Assembly: GCA_035551455.1 (NCBI GenBank) | Contig: DASZMZ010000083.1 | Coordinates: 13,914 to 77,913 of the forward strand | Direction: 5' to 3' | DNA length: 64,000 bases | DNA from: Sulfopaludibacter sp035551455 | Lineage (GTDB): Bacteria > Acidobacteriota > Terriglobia > Bryobacterales > Bryobacteraceae | In this document: piece after piece, positions 27,284 through 35,199 of the stretch | How positions within the stretch are numbered: the first letter of the stretch is position 1 | How the letters are laid out: each line of letters starts with the position of its first letter | The notes under the pieces: generated by a model | Database searches by the model: none | The model's input: only the letters and a program-made list of their open reading frames with translations | Told to the model about the DNA's origin: nothing | Position numbers and translations under genes: made by a program

Positions 27284-28516
27284 ATGACCACCACCCTTCC
27301 GCCTGTCGTGGACAACTCTGCCCAGGAACTGATGGACCTGGAGCGGGACTACTTACTGCAGAACTACGCCCGTTACCCCCTGGTGCTGGCGCGTGGAAAG
27401 GGTTGCTATGTCTATGACCTGGCGGGAAAACGGTACCTCGATTTCATCACCGGAATCGGCGTCAACGCGCTAGGCCACGCCCACCCGCGCATCGTTAAGG
27501 TAATGCGCGAGCAGGCCGCCCTGATGATCCACTCGTCCAATCTTTACTACCACCCGTACCAGGGTCCTTTGGCCAAGCGCCTCTGCCAGATGAGCGGTAT
27601 GACGCGCGTCTTCTTCTGCAACAGCGGCACCGAGGCCATCGAGGGCGCCATTAAGATGATTCACTCGCACGGCCGCGAGGTGAATCCCGAAAAAATCGAA
27701 ATCATCGCGCTGGAAAACTCCTTCCACGGACGCAGTGTGGGCGCCCTTTCCATCACCGGCCAACCCAAATATCGCAAGGATTTCGAGCCGCTCATGCCCG
27801 GCGTGAAATTTGTGCCCGTCAATGACGTCGCGGCGCTGGAAGCGGCCTTCACCGAGCGGACCGCCGGCATCGTCATGGAACTGATCCAAGGCGAGGGTGG
27901 GATCAATCCTCTGACCCAGGAATTCGTGGCCAAAGCGCGGGAACTCGCCGACCGGTATAACGCTCTCCTGGTCGCCGATGAAACCCAGTGCGGCGTGGGC
28001 CGGCCGGGCACTTATTTCGCCTATCAGAGAGCCGAGCAGGTCACGCTGCCGGACGTGGTGGTGGCGGCCAAACCCGTCGCTTGCGGACTCCCCCTCGGCT
28101 TCATTCTGGCGAACGATAAAGCTGCCGCCGCGATCCGGCCCGGCATGCACGGCACGACTTTCGGCGGCGGTCCCCTGGCCTGCCGGGTCGCTCTGGAATT
28201 CGTGGAGATGCTGGACGAGATGCTGCCGGCCATTCAGCGCGTCGGCGGCTATCTGCAGCAGCGGCTCACGGATCTGGCGGCCAGGCACAGTTTCGTCAAA
28301 GAGGTGCGCGGCTACGGCCTGATGGTGGGTATGGAACTGACCATTCCCGGCAAGCAAATCGTGCTGGACGCCATGGCCGCGGGTCTGCTGATCAACTGTA
28401 CTCACGATACCGTCCTGCGGTTTCTGCCTCCGTACATCGCTACGGAGAAGGAAGTCGATCAGGCCGTGAAGATTCTTACGAAGCTCTTCGCCGGCGTTCG
28501 CCCGGATCTGCCCTAA
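27284..28516 (+). CDS. class III pyridoxal-phosphate aminotransferase (acetylornithine aminotransferase-like)
   Basis: A 410-residue PLP enzyme with the class III layout: 'YVYDLAGKRYLDFITGIGVN', 'FFCNSGTEAIEGAIKM', 'ENSFHGRSVGALSITG', the 'VADETQCGVGRPG' strand whose Asp binds the PLP ring nitrogen, and 'VVVAAKPVACGLPLG' with the Schiff-base lysine. It fits ArgD (N-acetylornithine/succinyl-diaminopimelate aminotransferase) by length and motifs, but 4-aminobutyrate or ornithine aminotransferase cannot be excluded. No arginine genes are adjacent. The 234 bp upstream contain no other gene. Confidence 0.87.
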   Translation: MTTTLPPVVDNSAQELMDLERDYLLQNYARYPLVLARGKGCYVYDLAGKRYLDFITGIGVNALGHAHPRIVKVMREQAALMIHSSNLYYHPYQGPLAKRLCQMSGMTRVFFCNSGTEAIEGAIKMIHSHGREVNPEKIEIIALENSFHGRSVGALSITGQPKYRKDFEPLMPGVKFVPVNDVAALEAAFTERTAGIVMELIQGEGGINPLTQEFVAKARELADRYNALLVADETQCGVGRPGTYFAYQRAEQVTLPDVVVAAKPVACGLPLGFILANDKAAAAIRPGMHGTTFGGGPLACRVALEFVEMLDEMLPAIQRVGGYLQQRLTDLAARHSFVKEVRGYGLMVGMELTIPGKQIVLDAMAAGLLINCTHDTVLRFLPPYIATEKEVDQAVKILTKLFAGVRPDLP

Positions 28517-28542
28517 GGCCATGTAACTCAGGGACGCGATGA

Positions 28543-28872
28543 TCCTTCACCGGTCAAGTCACGCTGCTGACCGATCCGAATTCCGTAAAAACGAGAGCCG
28601 CGTATACCGACAGCCTTGACCGGGTGACCGATACCTGGACGTTCGATTCGGCCGGACAGCCGAGTGATCTGGCGGCGGCGGCGACCGCTCATACCTCCCA
28701 CGCGCATCCGAACTCCACCACGGTAACGACGAAGCAGGACGTCTCGGCTCTGAAGGACTCGCTGATGGTGGCGACGATTCGATACTATGGTCTGGGGCAT
28801 CCCATTCCCCTCTTTAAGTATCAGATGGCGATTGAATCTGCTTCTGATGTGGTGGCCCACAAGAGAAAGTAG
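28543..28872 (+). pseudogene. RHS/YD-repeat protein fragment
   Basis: An open stretch without a proper start encodes a peptide with 'GQVTLLTDPNSVKTRAAYTD' followed by 'SLDRVTDTWTFDSAGQPSD', resembling the YD-repeat pattern of RHS proteins. After about residue 65 the resemblance ends and the tail to the stop at 28872 is unlike the repeats. This looks like a leftover 3' piece of an RHS gene, directly after the aminotransferase. RHS proteins are polymorphic toxins or surface repeats; this fragment has no expected function. Confidence 0.5.
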
Positions 28873-28998
28873 CGGCAGCTTGTATTGGCTATGCCACAGC
28901 GAGCGGAGCGGCCGCGGGGCCGCCGCTGGCCGCTCGCGAGACGGGTCAGCCTGAATGCCGCCGCGATTTTCGTCGGCCCTTTTCCGAGCCGTCCTGCG

Positions 28999-29208
28999 CT
29001 ATTGCCCCGAGTGGACCTTGTTCAGCCGGTTGGGGTGACGGTCGAGCAGCATGAGAAGTTTACCAGCGCGAGCTGCGGCTTGGTCTTGCCGTTCTCGTAG
29101 CGTGAAAAGGCATCGGCGCCGCCGCCGAAGATCGCGGCCGGTCGAGCGTGAGTTTCTTGCGGGCACGCGCGGTGAAGCCGGGATCGACGATGGGGTCATT
29201 GGCCGTCA
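28999..29208 (-). pseudogene. frameshifted remnant of an MqsA-type antitoxin
   Basis: Read in three successive frames, the minus strand gives 'DPGFTARARKKLTLD', then 'AAIFGGGADAFSRYENGKTK', then 'KLLMLLDRHPNRLNKV'. Joined, these follow the C-terminal HTH domain of MqsA (R-K-K-L then IFGGGxNAFSRYExG then LLxxLDxHPxLLN) closely. At least two frameshifts break the gene and no zinc-binding N-terminus or MqsR toxin is visible. It abuts the stop of the HigA-like gene, so it is probably the decayed remains of an older toxin-antitoxin locus. Confidence 0.7.
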
Positions 29209-29210
29209 GC

Positions 29211-29492
29211 TTAGGCGGCTTCCCGCACGCGCATTTCGATGCGTAGGCCCGCGGCTGTGGCCATGTTGACCAGCGCGTCGAGAGCAAACAGGTTGATCTT
29301 GCCACGCATCAGGTCGGAGACGCGCGGCTGCGTCACACCGAACAACTGGGCCGCTTGCGCCTGGCTCATTCCGGCGCGCGCGATGTGATCTTTCAAGGCG
29401 ATCATCAGCGCCGAGCGCAGCTTCATGTTGGCGGCCTGCTCGGGCGTGTTTTCGATAGCGTCCCACACACTGGTAAAACGTTGCTTCTTCAT
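29211..29492 (-). CDS. XRE-family antitoxin (HigA-like)
   Basis: A 93-residue helix-turn-helix protein: 'DHIARAGMSQAQAAQLFGVT' and 'QPRVSDLMRGKINLF' form the HTH of the XRE antitoxins that partner Gp49-like toxins; the remainder is a short dimerisation tail. Its ATG overlaps the stop of the upstream toxin gene as ATGA, so toxin precedes antitoxin, the HigB-HigA order. It should bind and neutralise the toxin and repress the operon at the palindrome upstream. Confidence 0.87.
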   Translation of the reverse strand: MKKQRFTSVWDAIENTPEQAANMKLRSALMIALKDHIARAGMSQAQAAQLFGVTQPRVSDLMRGKINLFALDALVNMATAAGLRIEMRVREAA

Positions 29493-29833
29493 TGCCCTAA
29501 CTCCTTCAACAACTCGCGGTAACGCTTGGCGGCAAGCTCCACGTCCGCCTTGCTGGTTTTCTCGGTCTTCTTCTGGAAGCAGTGCAGCACGTAAATCGCG
29601 TCGGCGAATTTCGCCACGTAGAGGACGCGGAACGCGCCAGCCTCATCGCGAATTCGAATCTCCTTGACACCTTGGCCCACCGTGTTCATGGACTTCCAGT
29701 CGTCAGGCTCCCGGCCGTTTTGCACCTGGTCCAACTGATGGCCAGCCTCACGCCTGGCCGTTAGCGGGAAGGCGCGCAGGTCTTCCAAGGAACTGCCCCG
29801 AAACTCGACGGATTTGGCATCAGCCACAACCAC
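29489..29833 (-). CDS. RelE/HigB-type toxin (phage Gp49-like)
   Basis: A protein of about 112-114 residues with the Gp49-like/HigB pattern: 'SVEFRGSSLEDLRAFP', 'GHQLDQVQNGREPDDWKSM', 'GVKEIRIRDEAGAFRVLYVA' and 'IYVLHCFQKKTEKTSKADVE'. These are ribosome-dependent mRNA interferases. The start is GTG at 29833, or the GTG at 29827; a -10-like TATACT lies at 29838-29833 on this strand, immediately next to the palindrome, so the transcript may be nearly leaderless. All core motifs are intact and the toxin is likely functional. Confidence 0.83.
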   Translation of the reverse strand: MVVADAKSVEFRGSSLEDLRAFPLTARREAGHQLDQVQNGREPDDWKSMNTVGQGVKEIRIRDEAGAFRVLYVAKFADAIYVLHCFQKKTEKTSKADVELAAKRYRELLKELGQ

Positions 29834-29836
29834 AGT

Positions 29837-29852
29837 ATACAAAATTTTGTAT
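29837..29852. promoter_or_regulatory. 16-bp perfect palindrome, likely toxin-antitoxin operator
   Basis: ATACAAAATTTTGTAT is a perfect inverted repeat immediately upstream of the toxin start and overlapping its probable promoter. HTH antitoxins of this type repress their operon by binding such sites as dimers. It stands out in a GC-rich region. Confidence 0.7.
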
Positions 29853-30250
29853 GAATGGCGAAGTGACCCACCGGGCCATGGGACCCTTCCGGCGCTGCGG
29901 GCGGCGGGTAGACAGATGGCACTTTGCCAGCGGCCGGAGCGCCGGAAGACAAGTTGACATGTTGATACGAGTTCAAGTGAACCGCGCCGGCCGCCGCCGA
30001 TTGCGGACCCGTGGGGCGCGGCGGGCGAGTTCGCGCTCGATGGCGGCGGCGGGCGTGGCGCAGGAGGTAGCGCAGGTCGTCGAGGTCGAGCGCGGTGATG
30101 GGCGTGCCGGCGAACTTGGGCACGGTGCGGGATCAGGAACTCAGCCACGGCTGCCTCCGGTCTGGAGCAATATCCCACCAGATTTTTGAAAGTAATTTTC
30201 GCATTGGCCCATTACCAAGCAGGGGCAATCCTGCTGGGGTGCGTCGATAA
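29853..30250. other. 398-bp stretch without a supported gene
   Basis: Frames are open on the minus strand because of high GC content, but none has a start, ribosome site or recognisable family. The short piece 'TPITALDLDDLRYLLRHA' (minus strand, about 30050-30110) looks like part of a real protein, perhaps a degraded accessory gene, yet nothing identifies it. The region separates the toxin-antitoxin patch from the NHL genes and may hold the promoter for the latter near 30185-30245, which is less GC-rich. Confidence 0.5.
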
Positions 30251-31996
30251 ATGCGAATCACAACCTTTCTTTCAATCCTGTTTTTGGCGGCCGCCGCGGG
30301 TTTCGGCCAACCCATGATTAAAGTCGTCGCTGGAGGGAACCCTGGCGTGGCGGGGGAAAACACTCCGGCGCTCGGCACCGTTCTCAGCGCCAGTACGGTG
30401 GCTGTGGACCCGGCCGGCAACATCTATGTCTGGGAGAATCTCAACTCCCGTATCCGCAAGATAAATACCGCCGGCATCGTCAGCACGGTGGCATCGACGT
30501 CGGGACAATTTAAGATTCCCGTTCCGCGGGGTGGGCTGGCCACGGACAGCGCGGGCAACCTCTACATTGGGGACACCAGCGATTACGTGGTCCGCAAAGT
30601 GGATGCCTCGGGCGTGATGACGACCATCGCGGGCATGTTGGGGACGATTGGAATTGGCGCGACTGGCAATGGCCAACCGGCGACGAGCGCTGCCATCTGC
30701 AGTCCCAGCACCGTCGCCGCGGACCATGCCGGTAACGTCTACTTCGGCAGTTCGATCTGCGGGACCATTCGCAAAATCGATCCCTCCGGAACGCTATCCA
30801 CATTCTGGGGCGGAAGCGGGACGCTGGGCGTGCCTGTCACCATGGCGATGGATAGCGGTGGAACCTTTTATATCGCCAATCTCGCCGGCAATCGGATCTT
30901 CAAGCTGACATCCGATGGCACGATCACGCCATACGCCGGCACCGGGACCGCGGGAAACACCGGAGACGGCGGAGCGGCCACCAGCGCTCAATTGCAAGGC
31001 GCGTCGGGCCTGGCCGTCGATGGAACGGGGAATCTGTACATCGCCTGCGGCACCAGCGTGCGCCGGGTCGATGCGTCCGGCGTGATCAGCACGGTGGCCG
31101 GCGGAGGCAAGGTCTTACTGGATACGAATGGCGTTTCCGTTGTCGCCACCAGCGCAGCCATTGGCGCCACGGGCGTCGCGGTAGACACGGCGGGCAATCT
31201 ATACATCGCCAACAATTGGGTGTACAAGGTGACCGGGCTGCCCAGCGGCCCATCGACAGGAGGCGGCGGATCGCCCGCGCCCGTCATCTCGGCGGTCGAG
31301 AACGGCGCCAGTTTTCAGTCGGGCGTGGTGGCGAATTCCTGGGTCGCCATCACGGGCGCGAATCTTGCACCGAAGACGGACGACTGGAGCAACTCGATTG
31401 TTGCCGGCGCCTTGCCCCAATCGGTGGATAACGTCAGCGTATCGATCGGCGGCAAGCCGGCGTACGTCTACTACATCTCGCCGAACCAGCTCAACGTGCT
31501 GGCGCCCGACGTTCCCGCGGGACCAGTCACGGTAACGGTGACCAGCGCCGGCACCACCAGCGCTTCCTTCACCAGCACCGCCACCACTTACAGTCCGGCG
31601 ATGTTCTTGTGGCCGGGCAATCAGGCGGTGGCGACGCGAACCGATTATAGCTATGCGGTGAAGCCCGGCACGTTTACGGGCGTGACCACGGTTGCCGCGA
31701 AGCCGGGCGACGTCGTCATCCTGTGGGCCACGGGCTTCGGGCCCACCAATCCGGCCGCTCCGCCCGGCGTGGTGGTGTCCGGGAGCCAGGCCTATGCCAC
31801 CACGGCGATGCCCACGGTGACGATCAACGGTGTTTCGGCCACGGTCTACGGCGCGGCGCTCTCGCCGGGCTCGGCCGGTTTGTATCAGATCGCAATTCAG
31901 GTTCCGGCCTCGCTGGCGGACGGCGATTGGCCCATTCAAGCTTCCATCGGCGGGGTTCAGTCTCCCGCCGGAGCAATCCTCTCGGTGCACCAATGA
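30251..31996 (+). CDS. exported NHL-repeat protein with Solibacter-type C-terminal domain
   Basis: A 581-residue secreted protein: signal peptide MRITTFLSILFLAAAAGFGQ, about six NHL-type repeats (each with 'AVDxAGNLYIA' and 'RKVDxxGVISTVAG'-like segments) to about residue 340 that should form a beta-propeller, then a C-terminal domain of about 230 residues ('ENGASFQSGVVANSWVAITG', 'YVYYISPNQLNVLAP', 'VVILWATGFGPTNP', 'GLYQIAIQVPASLADGDWP') matching TIGR03437, a domain abundant in Solibacter. Function is unknown; surface binding or adhesion is a guess. The stop overlaps the start of a paralogous gene (ATGA). Confidence 0.88.
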   Translation: MRITTFLSILFLAAAAGFGQPMIKVVAGGNPGVAGENTPALGTVLSASTVAVDPAGNIYVWENLNSRIRKINTAGIVSTVASTSGQFKIPVPRGGLATDSAGNLYIGDTSDYVVRKVDASGVMTTIAGMLGTIGIGATGNGQPATSAAICSPSTVAADHAGNVYFGSSICGTIRKIDPSGTLSTFWGGSGTLGVPVTMAMDSGGTFYIANLAGNRIFKLTSDGTITPYAGTGTAGNTGDGGAATSAQLQGASGLAVDGTGNLYIACGTSVRRVDASGVISTVAGGGKVLLDTNGVSVVATSAAIGATGVAVDTAGNLYIANNWVYKVTGLPSGPSTGGGGSPAPVISAVENGASFQSGVVANSWVAITGANLAPKTDDWSNSIVAGALPQSVDNVSVSIGGKPAYVYYISPNQLNVLAPDVPAGPVTVTVTSAGTTSASFTSTATTYSPAMFLWPGNQAVATRTDYSYAVKPGTFTGVTTVAAKPGDVVILWATGFGPTNPAAPPGVVVSGSQAYATTAMPTVTINGVSATVYGAALSPGSAGLYQIAIQVPASLADGDWPIQASIGGVQSPAGAILSVHQ

Positions 31997-33786
31997 CCTT
32001 AATCACCAAGACTCTTCTCTGCGGGCTCGCCTCCCTGACGGCGGCGTATAGTCAGGCGGTGATCACTACCGTCGCAGGCGGTTTGGGAAAGGCTGCTTAT
32101 GGGGGCGACGGCGGGCTCGCCATCAATGCGGCGTTGCGGGCCCCCACGGACATGGCGGCGGACTCGGCTGGAAACCTTTATATCGCGGACTACACGAATA
32201 ACGTGGTTCGTAAAGTAGACACTCACGGCATCATCACCACGTTTGCCGGGAATGGGACCCTGGGCAATTCCGGCGACGGCGGTCCGGCAGTGAACGCCGA
32301 GTTCTTCTATCCGGTAGCGATCGCGGTAGACGGGCCGGGCAACGTGTATATTGCGGACGCGGGCAATGGCTCCATCCGCAAGGTCGACACTAGCGGAACG
32401 ATCTCCACCTATGCGGCTCCCTTCGGCGACCCGGCCGGCCTCGCTATCGATAGTGCCGGGAATCTCTATGTATCGGGGCGCGACTGCTTCGTGCATAAGG
32501 TAACCCCCGGTGGGACGGTGAGCACGATTGCGGGCACCGGCGGCGCGGGCTTTGCCGGCGACGGTGGGCCCGCGACGAAGGCCACGCTCTACTTTCCAAA
32601 CGGCGTCGCCGTGGACGCGTCGGGGAATGTATACATCGCCGATACCGCCAACAATCGTGTACGCAAAGTGGATACCCATGGCGTGATCACGACCATTGCG
32701 GGCTCCGGATCAGCCGGTTTCAGCGGCGATGGAGGCCCGGCGATCAGCGCGAAGCTGGGGTTGAACTATACCAATGCGCACCAGGGAATCGCCGTCGACA
32801 GCACGGGAAATGTTTACCTGGCGGACTCGATCAACAACCGTATCCGCATGATCAACACCGCGGGGATCATCAGCACCTACGCCGGCAACGGAACGCCGGG
32901 CGTGCTGGGCGTCGGCGATGGCGGTGCACCGAACGGGGCGAGCCTCTCCGGGCCTTGGGGAGTATCGATCGATGCGGCGGGCAATATCTTTATCGCGGAC
33001 ACGGCTCACAGCCTGATTCGCGAAGTCGCCGGCGGCGCGAAGGCCAGCGGGGGCGGCGCCGTGCCGGTCATCTCCGCCAATGGAATCCAAAACGGCGCCA
33101 GCTTCCAGCCAGGCATCGCGGCGAACTCGTGGACCACGATTTTGGGCGCCGACCTGGCCCCGAAAACCGACAACTGGAACAGTTCCATAGTCAACGGCCA
33201 GTTGCCCACATCGCTCGACGGTGTGAAGGTCACGATGGGCGGCAAACCCGCCTATATCTATTACATTTCCTCCACGCAGCTCAATGTGCTGGCTCCCGAT
33301 CTGAGTCCCGGACCGGTGACGGTGACCGTCACGACTCCCAGCGGAACCTCGGCCGCGGTCACCGTCAATGCCGCCACGTATGGCCCGGCGTTTTTCCTGT
33401 GGCCGGGAAACCAGCCAGTGGCGACGCGGACGGATTACAGTCTTGTGGACAAGGCGGGTACCTTCTCAAAATCCGGCGACCCTTCGGCGAAACCCGGAGA
33501 CACGATCATCCTGTGGGCCACGGGTTTCGGTCCGACTACGCCATCCACGCCGCCGGGTCAGGTGGTGCCCGGCGATCAGGCATATTCCACGATGACCCTG
33601 CCCACGGTGCTGATCGATAACGTCTCGGCACTGGTTTATGGCGCGGCGCTGGCGCCCGGCTCCGCGGGACTCTACCAGATCGCGATTCAGGTTCCGGCTT
33701 CACTCGGCGCTGGCGACTGGCCGATCCTGGCAACGGTTGGCGGCGTCACGTCACCGTCGGGCGTACTGTTGACCGTGAGCCATTAA
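31993..33786 (+). CDS. exported NHL-repeat protein, tandem paralogue
   Basis: A 597-residue paralogue of the preceding gene with the same layout: signal peptide (MTLITKTLLCGLASLTAAYS), six to seven NHL repeats ('GNVYIADAGNGSIRKVDTSG' and similar) and the TIGR03437-type C-terminal domain ('YIYYISSTQLNVLAPDLS', 'IILWATGFGPTTP'). The C-terminal domains of the two proteins are more alike than the propellers, suggesting duplication followed by change in the binding face. The ATG overlaps the previous stop, so the two are made together. It ends 5 bp from the convergent porin gene. Confidence 0.88.
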   Translation: MTLITKTLLCGLASLTAAYSQAVITTVAGGLGKAAYGGDGGLAINAALRAPTDMAADSAGNLYIADYTNNVVRKVDTHGIITTFAGNGTLGNSGDGGPAVNAEFFYPVAIAVDGPGNVYIADAGNGSIRKVDTSGTISTYAAPFGDPAGLAIDSAGNLYVSGRDCFVHKVTPGGTVSTIAGTGGAGFAGDGGPATKATLYFPNGVAVDASGNVYIADTANNRVRKVDTHGVITTIAGSGSAGFSGDGGPAISAKLGLNYTNAHQGIAVDSTGNVYLADSINNRIRMINTAGIISTYAGNGTPGVLGVGDGGAPNGASLSGPWGVSIDAAGNIFIADTAHSLIREVAGGAKASGGGAVPVISANGIQNGASFQPGIAANSWTTILGADLAPKTDNWNSSIVNGQLPTSLDGVKVTMGGKPAYIYYISSTQLNVLAPDLSPGPVTVTVTTPSGTSAAVTVNAATYGPAFFLWPGNQPVATRTDYSLVDKAGTFSKSGDPSAKPGDTIILWATGFGPTTPSTPPGQVVPGDQAYSTMTLPTVLIDNVSALVYGAALAPGSAGLYQIAIQVPASLGAGDWPILATVGGVTSPSGVLLTVSH

Positions 33787-33791
33787 GGGTT

Positions 33792-35108
33792 TCACTTCTT
33801 CGCCAACTCCATGTGGAGGCGCAGTGCGGCCACCCAGACCGGTCCGCGGTCGCGATTGTAGGCCGGGTTGTCGATGTGCTGGAGATCGAGCGTGGTGAAG
33901 AGCCACGCCGCCAGCCGCGCCGAGTAGTAGCTCTCCCAGATGGTTTCGGGGCCGTACCGGAGCGCGCCATCGCCGATCAGGAAATCGAGGCCTCCTCGTT
34001 CCAGATATTGACGGTGAATGGAGGAGATGCCGGCGAACGTGATCTCGCTTGCGGCCATATCGGCGGCGCGTCCCCATCGCTTCCCGCTCACCGAAAGGCC
34101 GGCGGTGGCCAGGCGATCGATGGCGGTGAAGGCGAAGCTCTCGGTCTTGCCGTCGTTCCAGCCGAGGCGTCCGAAGATGCCGAGGTCCCTGGCGACTTCC
34201 TGCTCGGCGTTCAGGCCGAATCCGTATTTCAGCGCGCCCACGCGGCGGGTGGCGGTGATGTCCGGTTTCTCGCCGGTCTGCGCTGCCAGATGCAACGCAT
34301 CGGCGTACGAGCCCATATCGGCGTGATTCTGATAGCTGAGGATCCGGACCGCGCCCTCATGCCCGCGCGGCTGGTAGCGCACCTCGCCTTCGAACATGTC
34401 GGCGCGGTCGCGGAACAGGCGGCGGTCGAAGCGCAGGCCGTTGGCCACACGCGGCATTGCGGTGGTTCCGTAGCGCACGGAGAAGCGCTTCAGGTGCAAT
34501 TCGTGTACCCAGCCCCAGGTATAGCCGCGCGTATCGGCGGGGTAATCCCACGCGCCGTTGTACATGACGGCCCAGCCCATGAACTGCGAGCGCGGATCGT
34601 GGCTGTACTTGTTATTGTCGAAGAAGTCGGTCACGGTGAAACGTCCCACCGTTACCGAGTAACGCAGAGCCGGACGCGAGCCGCCGAGCTGATTCTCGTC
34701 GCTCTCCACGGCTTCGCGCTCCGCGCCGAGGGCGAAGTCCTGCGTCACGTAGAGGCGTGCCAGGTAAGGCTTGGGAGCGGCGGTGGCGACGCGAGGCATT
34801 TCGCCATTGGGAAAGTTGGCCACGCCATCGGTGGCGCTGAAGCCGCGTCCGCCGGCCACTTCGGGATTGAAGTACACCTGCGTGTTCGAAGAGAGCCGCA
34901 AGCCGAGGAAGACGGTGCTGGTAAGGCTGACTTCGCCTTCGGCGTGATTGAGCAGGCTGAGCGGACCGGAATACAGCGCGCTGAATGCGGGGTGATACTG
35001 GCCGATCGACGTGGCCTGATAGAACAGGTTCCAGCGTTCCGGAGGGTCGGTGTCTTGCGCCCGCAGTGGAAGCGCACAGGCCAAAAAAATCACGGTTCCG
35101 AGGCGCAC
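33792..35108 (-). CDS. OprB-like carbohydrate-selective outer membrane porin
   Basis: A 438-residue outer-membrane beta-barrel with signal peptide (RLGTVIFLACALPLRAQ), GTG start. The mature N-terminus 'RWNLFYQATSIGQYHPAFSA' and 'VYFNPEVAGGRGFS', the internal 'GRFTVTDFFDNNKYSHDPRS' with 'FMGWAVMYNGAWDYPADTRG', and the C-terminal aromatic-rich strands fit the OprB/alginate-type porin family. It would let sugars or oligosaccharides enter the periplasm. No sugar permease is beside it. A 91-bp gap separates it from the upstream permease gene on the same strand. Confidence 0.83.
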   Translation of the reverse strand: MRLGTVIFLACALPLRAQDTDPPERWNLFYQATSIGQYHPAFSALYSGPLSLLNHAEGEVSLTSTVFLGLRLSSNTQVYFNPEVAGGRGFSATDGVANFPNGEMPRVATAAPKPYLARLYVTQDFALGAEREAVESDENQLGGSRPALRYSVTVGRFTVTDFFDNNKYSHDPRSQFMGWAVMYNGAWDYPADTRGYTWGWVHELHLKRFSVRYGTTAMPRVANGLRFDRRLFRDRADMFEGEVRYQPRGHEGAVRILSYQNHADMGSYADALHLAAQTGEKPDITATRRVGALKYGFGLNAEQEVARDLGIFGRLGWNDGKTESFAFTAIDRLATAGLSVSGKRWGRAADMAASEITFAGISSIHRQYLERGGLDFLIGDGALRYGPETIWESYYSARLAAWLFTTLDLQHIDNPAYNRDRGPVWVAALRLHMELAKK

Positions 35109-35199
35109 TACTTCCGAATATACCGCGGCCGTATGACAGGAGCGTGAAACCGGCGGCCAACTGAGTTCAGGCCACGGCGCGGCTCGTCAGGCGCAAAAG

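Noticed and set aside
28899..28937. GC-rich hairpin (GCGAGCGG...CCGCTCGC) after the RHS fragment, considered as a terminator
   Set aside because: It has no T run on either strand and lies within debris; function cannot be supported.
29853..30250. Possible insertion-sequence remnant
   Set aside because: No terminal inverted repeats, target duplication or transposase motif could be found, so it is reported only as unexplained sequence.
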